51,148 nucleotides of DNA from Fibrobacter succinogenes (lineage in GTDB: Bacteria; Fibrobacterota; Fibrobacteria; Fibrobacterales; Fibrobacteraceae), in assembly GCA_902791475.1 (NCBI GenBank), contig CADAWC010000025.1:1-51148 (forward strand). Direction: 5' to 3'. The notes below the pieces were generated by a model. It did not search any database. It worked only from the letters and a program-made list of their open reading frames with translations, and was not told where the DNA came from. Every line of letters begins with the position of its first letter. Within the stretch, counting starts at the first letter, position 1. This document shows, piece after piece, positions 25,316 through 33,297 of this stretch. The translations under genes were made by a program, and so were the position numbers.

Positions 25316-25788
25316 CTCGCGAAAACTTAATTGAATTTTTCGGTGAACAGGAATATGAAAAACTCTGCCGCCACGAGGCGGGCCACGCTCTAATCGCATT
25401 CCTGTTCAAACGCCAAATTGATTACGTCAGAATCAACAATTCCAAGGAAAAGCCGAGTGCCACGCGCATGCCCGGGAGCTCGCTTGATGGTGCCGCCCAC
25501 ATTGCCATTGCGGGCCACATGTCGGACTTTTTGATCCGTAAAAATTTTGCCTGCGACCTCGATACCGTCATGAAAGAACTCCCGATGGAACTTTACAGGA
25601 GCGATCCTGATTACCAGAGTTTCCAAGCGGCCTGCTATTATTATCAGCTTGCTGAAACAAATGTTGTTGAACAAGTTTACAACCTCATGATGGCTTGCCA
25701 AAAGTCGCTCACCGCAATCGCTGCAGCCCTCAACGAAAAGACGACATTGAGTGGAGCCGACCTCGCCGCCATCATGAGCGGCAAATAA
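25297..25788 (+). CDS. small stand-alone M41-like (FtsH-peptidase-like) metalloprotease
   Basis: 163 residues. The zinc motif HEAGH (26-30, in CRHEAGHALIAFL) is the one typical of FtsH peptidase domains. About 45 residues later IAIAGHMSDFLIRKNFACDLDTV resembles the AGR-A-E...GAxxD segment that supplies the third ligand in M41. There is no AAA module and no membrane segment, so it is a free peptidase-like domain of unknown target. The ATG lies inside the end of the hydrolase gene (19-bp overlap). An inactive binding role cannot be excluded. Confidence 0.6.
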   Translation: MSEQTLTRENLIEFFGEQEYEKLCRHEAGHALIAFLFKRQIDYVRINNSKEKPSATRMPGSSLDGAAHIAIAGHMSDFLIRKNFACDLDTVMKELPMELYRSDPDYQSFQAACYYYQLAETNVVEQVYNLMMACQKSLTAIAAALNEKTTLSGADLAAIMSGK

Positions 25789-25803
25789 TCCTGTATCGAC
25801 CAT

Positions 25804-25869
25804 GTCATCCCGGCTTAAGGTTGGTGATAAGGTCCCTGAGCTTGCCGAAGGGCCGAACCACCGGGATCG
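25804..25869. repeat. nested repeats: dispersed unit inside a REP hairpin
   Basis: Outer arms GTCATCCCGG and CCGGGATCGCC, with GGTT/AACC continuing the pairing, enclose a complete GGTCCCTGAGC...GAAGGG unit (25831-25852). It looks as if one repeat inserted into the loop of another. Confidence 0.65.
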
Positions 25870-25928
25870 CCTTCTCGTATCTACTTTATTTTACTATACC
25901 ATATTAAATTTATGGACGGTCATGTTGT

Positions 25929-25934
25929 TATATT
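25929..25934 (+). promoter_or_regulatory. -10 box, leaderless type
   Basis: TATATT 6 nt before the ATG at 25941; no Shine-Dalgarno, no clear -35. Confidence 0.5.
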
Positions 25935-25940
25935 ATAAAC

Positions 25941-27158
25941 ATGGCTTCTGTTTACAAATTCATTTTTCTATTCTTAGCCGCATTCCTTCTGCTCTCTTGC
26001 GGAGACGAAAAGGTCGTCAAATTGTCTTCGAACGTGAAGCAAAGTTTCGAAGGCTTTGTCCGCGATACAAGTGCGTATGTCATGATCGTTGATTCTAGCG
26101 TTCAAAGCAAACCTTTTAAAGAGAAACTTGTTCCTGTTGAAAAGGGTGGTTTTGCAGAACATTTTTCTAAAAATAAACATGAAATACAGGGACGCAAGAT
26201 TTTTTATGCGTATTCCGATTCGATAAGTCCTTTTGTCAGAGGAATGTCTGATAAATCATCATTCTTTGATGTCGTTGCACTTGCATTTGCCAATCATTAT
26301 TCCCTGGAAATAAATCCGGATGATATTTGGCTTATGATTTTGGATGGTTTCCGTTATCATGTCAAAAGCAATCGCGATGCTTTGAAAGATAAATTTGTCG
26401 CTCCAGGAACGGATACTGTAGTTGCTTTTGAGGATAACTCGCTGACCACCGAATCAACACACCGTGAATGGTTCTGGACGCTTGCGAATTTATTTGAAAT
26501 CTTACAGTCCAAGTTGCCTGAAGAGACTGGGTTGCCGCTGAAAATAAAGTTCTCGACGACAAGTCCGGTGGATTATAACATTTCTAGTGCGATGGTTATG
26601 GCCGTGGCTTCGGAATATTATGTTTATTTGGTTTCTACGTTTTGCGGAATCCCCAAGATTAAGATAAATGGTAAAAAAGAAGACTGGATTTTGCTCAAGG
26701 ATTCTTTTAACAGGCTTGCATCGCGTCTGGATATGGATTGGTGGGCTGTTGGGCTTAATCCTGTTCTAGATGAATTTATCAATGTTTTTGATGGCAAAAT
26801 AAATATGGATCATTGGAGAGGTATATACAAGCAGTACGTTCCAGAAGGGTGCGGCAATGTGACCTTTAACGGTTGGATTTCTAGATTTTTCCCGTACACA
26901 GGATTAGATTTAAACGAGAGTAATTACTCAGACGAAAGTATTGATGTTTATAGAAGGCATTCTCCAGATTGGAATGAACAACTGGATGCAAAGAATGTTC
27001 CTAGAGGTGTGACCTCGGTACGGATTGAATGGAATTATTTAGGTGAAAGAATTCCTTTGAAGCTTTATACCGGTTTTATTGGCGTTCAAGTTGATACTAC
27101 CACGAATATGTTGAAAGCAGCTCGAGGTTACGCTCTTTTCGAAAGTTTTAGGTTTTGA
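25941..27158 (+). CDS. DUF4419-type lipoprotein
   Basis: A 405-residue lipoprotein, lipobox LLLSC (Cys20). The body matches the DUF4419 style: FANHYSLEINPDDIWLMILDGFRYHV near the middle, and CGNVTFNGWISRFFPY towards the end. The family has no known function and is scattered in bacteria and fungi. The base composition is lower in G+C than in its neighbours, which would fit an accessory gene. Transcription is probably leaderless from TATATT at 25929. Confidence 0.75.
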   Translation: MASVYKFIFLFLAAFLLLSCGDEKVVKLSSNVKQSFEGFVRDTSAYVMIVDSSVQSKPFKEKLVPVEKGGFAEHFSKNKHEIQGRKIFYAYSDSISPFVRGMSDKSSFFDVVALAFANHYSLEINPDDIWLMILDGFRYHVKSNRDALKDKFVAPGTDTVVAFEDNSLTTESTHREWFWTLANLFEILQSKLPEETGLPLKIKFSTTSPVDYNISSAMVMAVASEYYVYLVSTFCGIPKIKINGKKEDWILLKDSFNRLASRLDMDWWAVGLNPVLDEFINVFDGKINMDHWRGIYKQYVPEGCGNVTFNGWISRFFPYTGLDLNESNYSDESIDVYRRHSPDWNEQLDAKNVPRGVTSVRIEWNYLGERIPLKLYTGFIGVQVDTTTNMLKAARGYALFESFRF

Positions 27159-27291
27159 TTTGACAAATCGTCAACACTTTTAGCGGCAGAGTTTGGGCTT
27201 TTGCTGAGCTTAGATGTATATTTAGCTTTGGTGTATGATCTTTCGTTGTTTGGGGATAAAACGCGAATGGCATAGAACCAAAGGATTGACT

Positions 27292-28719
27292 ATGTTGAAA
27301 CAGCACATTCGCGTTGCTGCTCTTTGCAGCGCGTTCTCTTTTGCATTGGCGTCAAATTCCTTCGCGGCAGATTTGCCGACGGCAAACGAAATGTTTGCCA
27401 AGATGGGTTTTGGCATAAACATCGGGAACACGATGGAAGTTCCCCAGAATCCGACGTGGTGGGGCAACAAGTTCCCGACCGAGGCGTACATTGATTCGGT
27501 CAAGGCGGCGGGCTTCAGCACGATTCGTATTCCGTGCGCGTGGTACAGCCATTCGAATGCCTTGTCGCGCGATTCTAGCAGGGCAGACATTGTTCCGGGC
27601 GGTGGCCCGAACGAAATTGCTTCTAGCTGGATGGATTCCGTGCAGACTGTCGTGGACATGTGCATGCGCGCAGGCCTCGTGACGATTCTGAATATCCATT
27701 GGGATAACGGCTGGCTCGAAGGCAACCTAAACGACAAGGAAAAAGACAAGGTGAACGCCCGCCAGAAGGATTTCTGGACGCAGATTGCAAACCGCTTCAA
27801 GAATTACAACGAAAATTTGCTTTTTGCAAGCGCAAACGAGCCTGCGACAACGGATGACAATTACAAACACGAAACCGAAATCCTGATGACGTATCACCAG
27901 TCGTTTGTGGATGCCGTGCGTGCGACGGGTGGCAACAATGCTAGCCGTACGCTCGTGATTCAAGGGCCATCGACAAGTATCGACCGCAGTTGCGAAGTGA
28001 TGCCTGTGAGCAAGCTCCCGAAGGATGTGATTGCAAACCGCCTGATGGTCGAAGTGCATTTCTATGACCCTTATACCTACACGCTGTTGAATGACGTTGT
28101 TGATTGGGGCGCGCAGGTTTACCCGCAGTACTACTGGGGCGACGACCTTGCGACAGGTGCAGATATCGTGCATAATTGTGGCTACAACGCCTGGGCGGGA
28201 GCTATGGGCGACAAGTGCACCAGTGCCCAGATTCAGGACCAGTTTGGCAAGATGAAGACAAATTTTGTCGATAAGGGCGTGCCTGTGATTATCGGTGAGT
28301 TCGGCGCTAATGACCGTGTGGACGTTCTGACGGGCGACAAGTATGCTAAGCATCGCAAAGGCCGCCTCGCTTATTACGAAGCCGTGATGAAACTTGCAAA
28401 ACAAAACAAGGTGGTGCCTATCGCTTGGGATACGGGTCACGAAGGCGAAAACAACATGACGATTATCCGTCGCCAGACAGAACCGGACGGTTCCGTGTTT
28501 GACAAGGACGTTCTGAACATCATGCGTCATGCTTACGGCCTTGACGATTACGTGAATAACGGCATTACGCACATAGAAAACTTCAAGACCGACGATGGAA
28601 CGATTTCCATTTTAAAACGCAGTCGCCTGGTGCTGTCCCGCAGCTTGCGCACCTCCCGCACTTATGACCTGCTCGGCAAGCAAAACCCGCAAGCAAGAGT
28701 CGTGAAAGTCAAGAAATAG
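27292..28719 (+). CDS. secreted GH5 cellulase-type glycoside hydrolase
   Basis: 475 residues. A signal peptide (about 1-26, ending FAA) is followed by a complete family 5 TIM barrel: GINIGNTME, IRIPCAW, LNIHWDNGW, the acid/base Glu in ANEP (E183), EVHFYDPYTY, and the nucleophile Glu in IIGEFGA (E336). It should cut beta-1,4-glucan (cellulose or related glucans). A short C-terminal extension (about 430-475) with SRSLRTSRTYDLLGKQ resembles the degenerate sorting-type tails of Fibrobacter enzymes. The ATG at 27292 is preceded by AAAGGA; the frame is open to 27235 but only 27292 gives a proper signal peptide. The TAG stop begins a heptad array. Confidence 0.92.
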   Translation: MLKQHIRVAALCSAFSFALASNSFAADLPTANEMFAKMGFGINIGNTMEVPQNPTWWGNKFPTEAYIDSVKAAGFSTIRIPCAWYSHSNALSRDSSRADIVPGGGPNEIASSWMDSVQTVVDMCMRAGLVTILNIHWDNGWLEGNLNDKEKDKVNARQKDFWTQIANRFKNYNENLLFASANEPATTDDNYKHETEILMTYHQSFVDAVRATGGNNASRTLVIQGPSTSIDRSCEVMPVSKLPKDVIANRLMVEVHFYDPYTYTLLNDVVDWGAQVYPQYYWGDDLATGADIVHNCGYNAWAGAMGDKCTSAQIQDQFGKMKTNFVDKGVPVIIGEFGANDRVDVLTGDKYAKHRKGRLAYYEAVMKLAKQNKVVPIAWDTGHEGENNMTIIRRQTEPDGSVFDKDVLNIMRHAYGLDDYVNNGITHIENFKTDDGTISILKRSRLVLSRSLRTSRTYDLLGKQNPQARVVKVKK

Positions 28720-28747
28720 GTTTTAGGTTGTAGGTCTTAGGTTTTAG
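28717..28747 (+). repeat. TAGGTNN heptad array from the GH5 stop codon (H3, left arm)
   Basis: TAG triplets at 28717 (the stop itself), 28724, 28731, 28738 and 28745: five, each exactly 7 bp apart. Stops therefore occur in all three frames within 21 bp. Confidence 0.9.
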
Positions 28748-28760
28748 GTTCAAAAAGCAA

Positions 28761-28785
28761 AGAGTCCCGACGTTGTCGGGACTCT
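28761..28785. terminator. shared terminator hairpin between convergent genes
   Basis: Perfect 11-bp stem AGAGTCCCGAC-GTT-GTCGGGACTCT between the GH5 gene (plus) and the barrel gene (minus). The minus-strand side is followed by the better T-rich tail. Confidence 0.8.
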
Positions 28786-28838
28786 TCAAAATTTACTGGA
28801 TCCTATCGGCCTTCGGCCTCCAGGATGACACATCCTTC

Positions 28839-28885
28839 CTACTTCCTACTGCCTACTGCCTACTGCGGCTTTGCCGCGACCACTA
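28839..28885 (-). repeat. heptad array facing the barrel gene (H3, right arm)
   Basis: CTA (TAG on the minus strand) at 28839, 28846, 28853 and 28860, each 7 apart. A hairpin GCGGC-TTT-GCCGC separates them from the TAG stop of the minus-strand gene (28883-28885). Confidence 0.8.
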
Positions 28886-30154
28886 AAATCCTATGCTTGC
28901 CTGGACCATGTAAATTCGGTTCTCGTCTTGGCCGGTGTAGTAGCCGCGTTCTTCGCCCCACGTTGCCGCTTCGATTGAGAAGAATCTCAGGAATTCGAGC
29001 CCGACACCAGCAGACGGATAACCGCCTCTGAAACCACCTGCAAGACGGAGTACGAGGAATCGAATTTCGTTGTTGAGTCCTGGGAATGCCGCCAACGTCT
29101 GTTCCATTTCGAAACCGAAGTTCAGGTGGGTAAAGAACTTGTAGTTCCTTTCTGCATTGAACATGTCGGCAAAGTCCACAGCCACGTTGAATTTACGGCC
29201 AAAGCCAGTATTGCTGTTCATGAATCTCGGACTGTAGTTTGCACCGATGGTGAAGTTCGGGATTAGGGTTTCACCAGCGAGTTGCTTGAAGTAAATGTCT
29301 CTGAGCGATGCACCGAAACGAACTTCTCGATTGAACTGGTAAAGTACGCCCATGTCGATACCGAACGAGAATGTCTTGGAATCAAAGAAGTTGTCTGTTG
29401 CATCGCTTGCTTGATCCTTGAGTGTATCGACAATTGAGCTGTAATTGGCGAGGCCGACGGTCACCATATTTGTTTTGTGACGTTTGGCGATTTTACCACC
29501 TAAACCAACGGAGAGCTGATTGGGGATGATTTCGTAGGCGCCACCCATTTGGGCGACAGCATCGATAACAAATGTATCTACAACGACGTAGGGGAGAACA
29601 AGACCTGCATCAACGTAAGGGGCTACGCTTCCGTTCATCCAGAATGCCGCACCAAAGTTGTGGAATGCCAATTCCGCGTCAAACTTGACTCTGGCTTCCA
29701 TTGCCTTGTGGTCGTAGGAGTTGACGATCTTGCCGTATCTCGGATTCAGAAGGAGTGAGTCGAGGATGGCTCCCGTCTGGCTTGTGACCTGGGGATGGTC
29801 TTTGGTGATTCTGTTAGCGTCGTTCTGTGCAGCTCGGAACAAATCTTGAACGTCTTTCACATCACTATATGTTGAAAGAAACTTGAAAATGTCACCAGCG
29901 CCACCAAAGGTGAGTCGCATGTCGCCAATCCAGTTGCGTGGATAGTAACCTTGTTCCGGGCGATATTCGTAGTTGCCGAGTCTGTTGATTTGAGTCAAGC
30001 CTGCATAGTTGTAATGGATGGCTTCTTTGTCATCGACTACTGCTACGTGGGCGCCACCCATAGATTCAGCACGGAGTGAAAAGTGCGTAGGGGCCTTTGC
30101 TGAAGCCAAACCAAAAGCACAAGCGAGAGCTGCAAGTGTTGTTAATTTATTCAT
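28883..30154 (-). CDS. outer-membrane beta-barrel protein (PorV/OmpP1-like)
   Basis: A 423-residue protein with a signal peptide (about 1-19, ASA). It has the N-terminal signature RAESMGGAHVAVVDDKEAIHYNYAGL, shared by PorV/UPF0164-type barrels, then alternating amphipathic strands and a terminal Phe (QASIGF), the usual Omp assembly signal. It may transport or anchor secreted substrates; PorV-like proteins do so in type IX secretion, but that link is inference. The start overlaps the end of the upstream TPR lipoprotein gene by 4 bp, so the two form a coupled pair. Confidence 0.8.
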   Translation of the reverse strand: MNKLTTLAALACAFGLASAKAPTHFSLRAESMGGAHVAVVDDKEAIHYNYAGLTQINRLGNYEYRPEQGYYPRNWIGDMRLTFGGAGDIFKFLSTYSDVKDVQDLFRAAQNDANRITKDHPQVTSQTGAILDSLLLNPRYGKIVNSYDHKAMEARVKFDAELAFHNFGAAFWMNGSVAPYVDAGLVLPYVVVDTFVIDAVAQMGGAYEIIPNQLSVGLGGKIAKRHKTNMVTVGLANYSSIVDTLKDQASDATDNFFDSKTFSFGIDMGVLYQFNREVRFGASLRDIYFKQLAGETLIPNFTIGANYSPRFMNSNTGFGRKFNVAVDFADMFNAERNYKFFTHLNFGFEMEQTLAAFPGLNNEIRFLVLRLAGGFRGGYPSAGVGLEFLRFFSIEAATWGEERGYYTGQDENRIYMVQASIGF

Positions 30155-31527
30155 TCTGCATTTCTCCCTTCAAACCACTTGAGGAATTCTTCTTCATCGT
30201 AGTTGACCCAGCAACCGCCGACCATTTTCTTTCTCTTTTCAAGCGGGTACTTTATGTTGTTTACGTCCGTGTCATGGCGGATGAGTTCTTTGTTCTTAAT
30301 CTTTTCGTCAAGATCTTTACCCGGGAAACTCAAATCGATAGCGAACTTGAGGAGGTGGTTGTCTTTTTCGTCTCGTTCGTTTGGGTTGCGGTAGACAAAC
30401 TGCCATTCATCCAGGTCTTCCTGAGTCGTCTTCCCGTCCATGTCAATATCAATGATGTTGTACTTTTCAAGGACGCTGAGGGAGTCCAGCTGGGCTTTTG
30501 TCAGGTCGTAAGTCGTCGGATCATAGCCGAGAGCCTTGAGCTCTTCGTAGTTTGTCGGTCTTTTCTTTACGAGGACTATTGAGCGGCTGTCTCGGACATC
30601 TTCGTCAATTTCGCCGTCTCCGTCGTTGTCGTAATTGTCAAGAGCTTCTTCGTCTACGCAACCATCGCCGTCATCGTCACGACCATTCCCAAATTTGAAG
30701 AACACATCGTTGCGGTCATCTTCGACTTTCTGTGCTCTTTCGTTCATTTGGATAATTGTATTGGCAAGGCCAACGGATACATCCGCATAATCATCGTCAT
30801 CGAAGTATTGACGAGTGGAGTCCGGGAGGTAAGCCTTCACAATTTCGGCTGCAGCTTCGGGGGAGGCCTTGATGGCTTCTGCAGCTGAGGCCATGTCACT
30901 CAGGAATGGCTTGAGGCTGTCGCCCATGTCGTTGAGCACGTTGAGATCCATCGTCATGCCTGAGCTACCTGCAGAGACGACGGATGAAAGCTGGGTGTTC
31001 ACAGCCCTGACGCGGAGGGCTGCCTTAGTCAGCTGGAGAATGGTGTAGCTGTCGGCAATGGTACTGAACCGTACCTTTTTGTCGGTCCTGTCGGTTGTAT
31101 CGCGGGCGACAAACTGGTTCAGGTAAATCATGACAGAGTCGATGCCTCTGGAAATGGTATCTGCCTTTTCGTCACTCATGACGAGAAAACCGTTAGTTGC
31201 CTTTCCGTCAGGACCTTCGTATCGTTGCGCTAAGGATGCTAGTTCAAAAACGTTTATGCCTTCTTGGGCTTTGATTACCGTCTTGCAAAGGCCTATCCAT
31301 GCTTCGGAGTACGAGGAGTCGGCTCGGATGGCTTTGTTGAAAAATTTGCGGGCGGCATCGTAGTTTGAATTCTGGTACTCTAGGTAGCCTTCTAGCGTAA
31401 GTGCTGCTGCGTCATCGTTTTCGGCGTCGCGACTGTCCGTTGGGTGAAACAAGTTACAGCCTACAAAGCCTAGGGACAATGCAGTTGCAAGTGGCCACAT
31501 CCATTTGCTGGGCAAAATTTTTCTCAT
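30151..31527 (-). CDS. TPR lipoprotein with calcium-binding-type repeats
   Basis: A 458-residue lipoprotein, lipobox GFVGC (Cys24). A TPR-like segment (about 40-100: LEGYLEYQNSNYDAARKFFNKAI) is followed by a helical middle. An acidic stretch at about 275-310 (GRDDDGDGCVDEE, NYDNDGDGEIDED) matches thrombospondin-type-3/calcium-loop motifs, and a further DIDMDGKTTQEDL loop is EF/dockerin-like. Its stop overlaps the start of the barrel gene by 4 bp, suggesting an outer-membrane complex in which this lipoprotein works with the barrel. A weak Shine-Dalgarno (AGGA) lies before the start. Confidence 0.8.
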   Translation of the reverse strand: MRKILPSKWMWPLATALSLGFVGCNLFHPTDSRDAENDDAAALTLEGYLEYQNSNYDAARKFFNKAIRADSSYSEAWIGLCKTVIKAQEGINVFELASLAQRYEGPDGKATNGFLVMSDEKADTISRGIDSVMIYLNQFVARDTTDRTDKKVRFSTIADSYTILQLTKAALRVRAVNTQLSSVVSAGSSGMTMDLNVLNDMGDSLKPFLSDMASAAEAIKASPEAAAEIVKAYLPDSTRQYFDDDDYADVSVGLANTIIQMNERAQKVEDDRNDVFFKFGNGRDDDGDGCVDEEALDNYDNDGDGEIDEDVRDSRSIVLVKKRPTNYEELKALGYDPTTYDLTKAQLDSLSVLEKYNIIDIDMDGKTTQEDLDEWQFVYRNPNERDEKDNHLLKFAIDLSFPGKDLDEKIKNKELIRHDTDVNNIKYPLEKRKKMVGGCWVNYDEEEFLKWFEGRNAE

Positions 31528-31620
31528 AAGCCGGTCCTGAAAAAAAATTTCATTAATTCGTATAATAAAATAACTTCATTCTAACCAAAATGATTTCATT
31601 GCTTTTTTTTAAAGGCTGTT

Positions 31621-31649
31621 TTTACGGTATTCTCGTAAAAAAATATATT
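31621..31649 (+). promoter_or_regulatory. promoter, near-leaderless
   Basis: -35 TTTACG (31621-31626), 17-bp spacer, -10 TATATT (31644-31649), 8 nt to the ATG at 31658. The 31528-31657 gap also holds the divergent minus-strand promoter of the TPR lipoprotein. Confidence 0.6.
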
Positions 31650-31657
31650 TGCGCTCA

Positions 31658-32413
31658 ATGAATGCTTATAAAGAGTATTTTCCGACGAAGGCTTACCGCA
31701 TTGCCGAGATGCGGCTTTCCTCTCTGCTCAGGGTCGAGAGAGATCGCCTAGACGGTATTGCTGCCGCCTTGGGGCGAGAATGTGCCATTGGTCCCGATAA
31801 TTTGCGGGAGCAGTTGCCTGAAATACTCAAGTTTACTGAAGCGTACCATGCTGCGTATGATCAGTATCTGAAAGCGGTGCTTGTGCAACAGCCACGCCCT
31901 ATCCAATGCAGGCCGGCGTGCGGAAACTGTTGCCACCACTACCCGATGTCGGTGGAACCGTTCGAACTGATTTTCATGTACAACGAACTGCGCAAGAGGG
32001 ACGACCTCCTCTCTTTGATGGAATCCTGCCAGATGCGTTCCGACAAGTTTGAGACTTTGTTTGAATCGCGCAAAGAAGAGGGACTTTCCGAAGACGATGC
32101 TGAGGACAAGGCTCTCCATGATTACTTTGCCTGCTGGCATTCGTGCCCGTTCTCGAATGGCGTGGGAGATTGCACCGTCTATCCGCTTAGGACTGTCTCT
32201 TGCCGTATGTACTTTAGCGAGACGGACCCGAAGTATTGCACGCCCGATATGCTCCAGACCGAAAAGAACGACAGCTATATAGTTTATATGCCTGATGTTG
32301 TCGAAGATGCGGTCTATGGAATTTCGGAACATTATGCCGCACTCGATTTGCCCGAAAGTTTTTTTGGAGGGCTTCTCGCTTTGAACGGCTATGAAGGAGT
32401 GTTGGGCGCGTGA
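31658..32413 (+). CDS. YkgJ-family cysteine-cluster protein
   Basis: A 251-residue cytoplasmic protein with the YkgJ/UPF0153 cysteine pattern: CRPACGNCC (about 84-92), then C..CPF...GDCTVYPLRTVSCRMY (about 157-182). These cysteines are thought to bind a zinc ion or an Fe-S cluster; the biochemical role is unknown. The N-terminal 80 residues are a helical extension. The ATG at 31658 follows a TATATT box; an in-frame TTG at 31649 lies inside the box. The stop overlaps the start of the SprT-like gene by 4 bp. Confidence 0.85.
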   Translation: MNAYKEYFPTKAYRIAEMRLSSLLRVERDRLDGIAAALGRECAIGPDNLREQLPEILKFTEAYHAAYDQYLKAVLVQQPRPIQCRPACGNCCHHYPMSVEPFELIFMYNELRKRDDLLSLMESCQMRSDKFETLFESRKEEGLSEDDAEDKALHDYFACWHSCPFSNGVGDCTVYPLRTVSCRMYFSETDPKYCTPDMLQTEKNDSYIVYMPDVVEDAVYGISEHYAALDLPESFFGGLLALNGYEGVLGA

Positions 32414-33198
32414 ACGACGGACAGTTGGATTTGTTCGGCTTTGTCGCTCAACCCGAGGAACCCGAAGTCAAGGCTCCGTCGCCGGAATGCTCCGCTAATG
32501 GTCTGGTACATTTCAAGTACAGTCCGCTCATGAAAAAGAGTATCCGCTGCAAGGGCGGATTCTTGTTCGGGCATCCGGAGGTGCTACTGCCTGCGTACAT
32601 GAAGGCTCCTGAATTTGCCGATGCACGTGAACTTGCGGCAGAATGGGCAGAGCATGCGGTGCGTCGTAAAACGCAAAAGAACAAGGCTATTATCAAGGAC
32701 TTGGTGAATCGCTTTTGGCAGACGGTGGATCAGATTTTTACAGATAAAGGTGAAGCTCCGCTTGCAAGCAAAGGTCGATTGCCGCCAATCCGTCCACAGG
32801 GCGTTCATCACAACTTGACGGATGTGCTCGCCGCTATCAACAACACGTATTTTGACGGAACGCTCACATGCCGAATCACGTGGAGCAACCGCGTGGGTGG
32901 CTTAAGCTTCCATTCCGTGCGCAAGGATCCGGTGACGGGCGAGAGCTTCCATTTGATTAGCATTAGCCGTGGCTACGATGCTGCTAATTGTCCTCTATAT
33001 GCAATTGCAGGCGTGGTTTATCACGAGTGCCTGCATATCGTTATTCCTGTCGAGGAACGTGGCGGGCGCCGCGTTGTGCATGGGCGAGAATTCCGCCAGC
33101 GCGAAAAACGCTACATCTATTACGATGAATGGATCAAGTGGCACAAGGAAGTCCTGCCGCGCAACATCCGCGCCATGCGACACCACAAGGCTATTTAG
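32410..33198 (+). CDS. SprT-like zinc metalloprotease-type protein
   Basis: 262 residues. The C-terminal half carries the SprT/WSS1-like fold signature: LAAINNTYFDGTLTCRITWSNR, then HECLH (205-209) and a third ligand His in VVHGREF (H224). The first 110 residues are unassigned. It lacks a C-terminal zinc ribbon. SprT-like proteins act on DNA-protein crosslinks or related targets; the target here is unknown. It starts with GTG within GTGA, overlapping the YkgJ gene, so the two are coupled. Its TAG stop is the first unit of a heptad array. Confidence 0.82.
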   Translation: MNDGQLDLFGFVAQPEEPEVKAPSPECSANGLVHFKYSPLMKKSIRCKGGFLFGHPEVLLPAYMKAPEFADARELAAEWAEHAVRRKTQKNKAIIKDLVNRFWQTVDQIFTDKGEAPLASKGRLPPIRPQGVHHNLTDVLAAINNTYFDGTLTCRITWSNRVGGLSFHSVRKDPVTGESFHLISISRGYDAANCPLYAIAGVVYHECLHIVIPVEERGGRRVVHGREFRQREKRYIYYDEWIKWHKEVLPRNIRAMRHHKAI

Positions 33199-33297
33199 AA
33201 CTTAGCTCGCTTCGCTCTTAGAACTTAGAACTTAGAACATTGCTCTTCTCTCTAAGCTCTGCCGACTAAGCTCTGCCAACTAAGTTCTGCCAACTTA
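33196..33297. repeat. convergent heptad arrays between two stop codons (H4)
   Basis: Plus-strand TAG at 33196 (SprT stop), 33203, 33219, 33226 and 33233. Minus-strand stops at 33297 (TAA of the solute-binding gene), then TAG at 33282, 33268 and 33254 (spacings 15, 14, 14; GCAGAAC-type heptads between). The element fills the gap from one stop to the other. A near copy lies at 37415-37508. Confidence 0.88.

Noticed and set aside
33196..33297. Heptad arrays as CRISPR or VNTR of a coding gene
   Set aside because: Units are 7 bp with no spacers of CRISPR size and no cas genes, and they lie outside reading frames apart from the stop codons.
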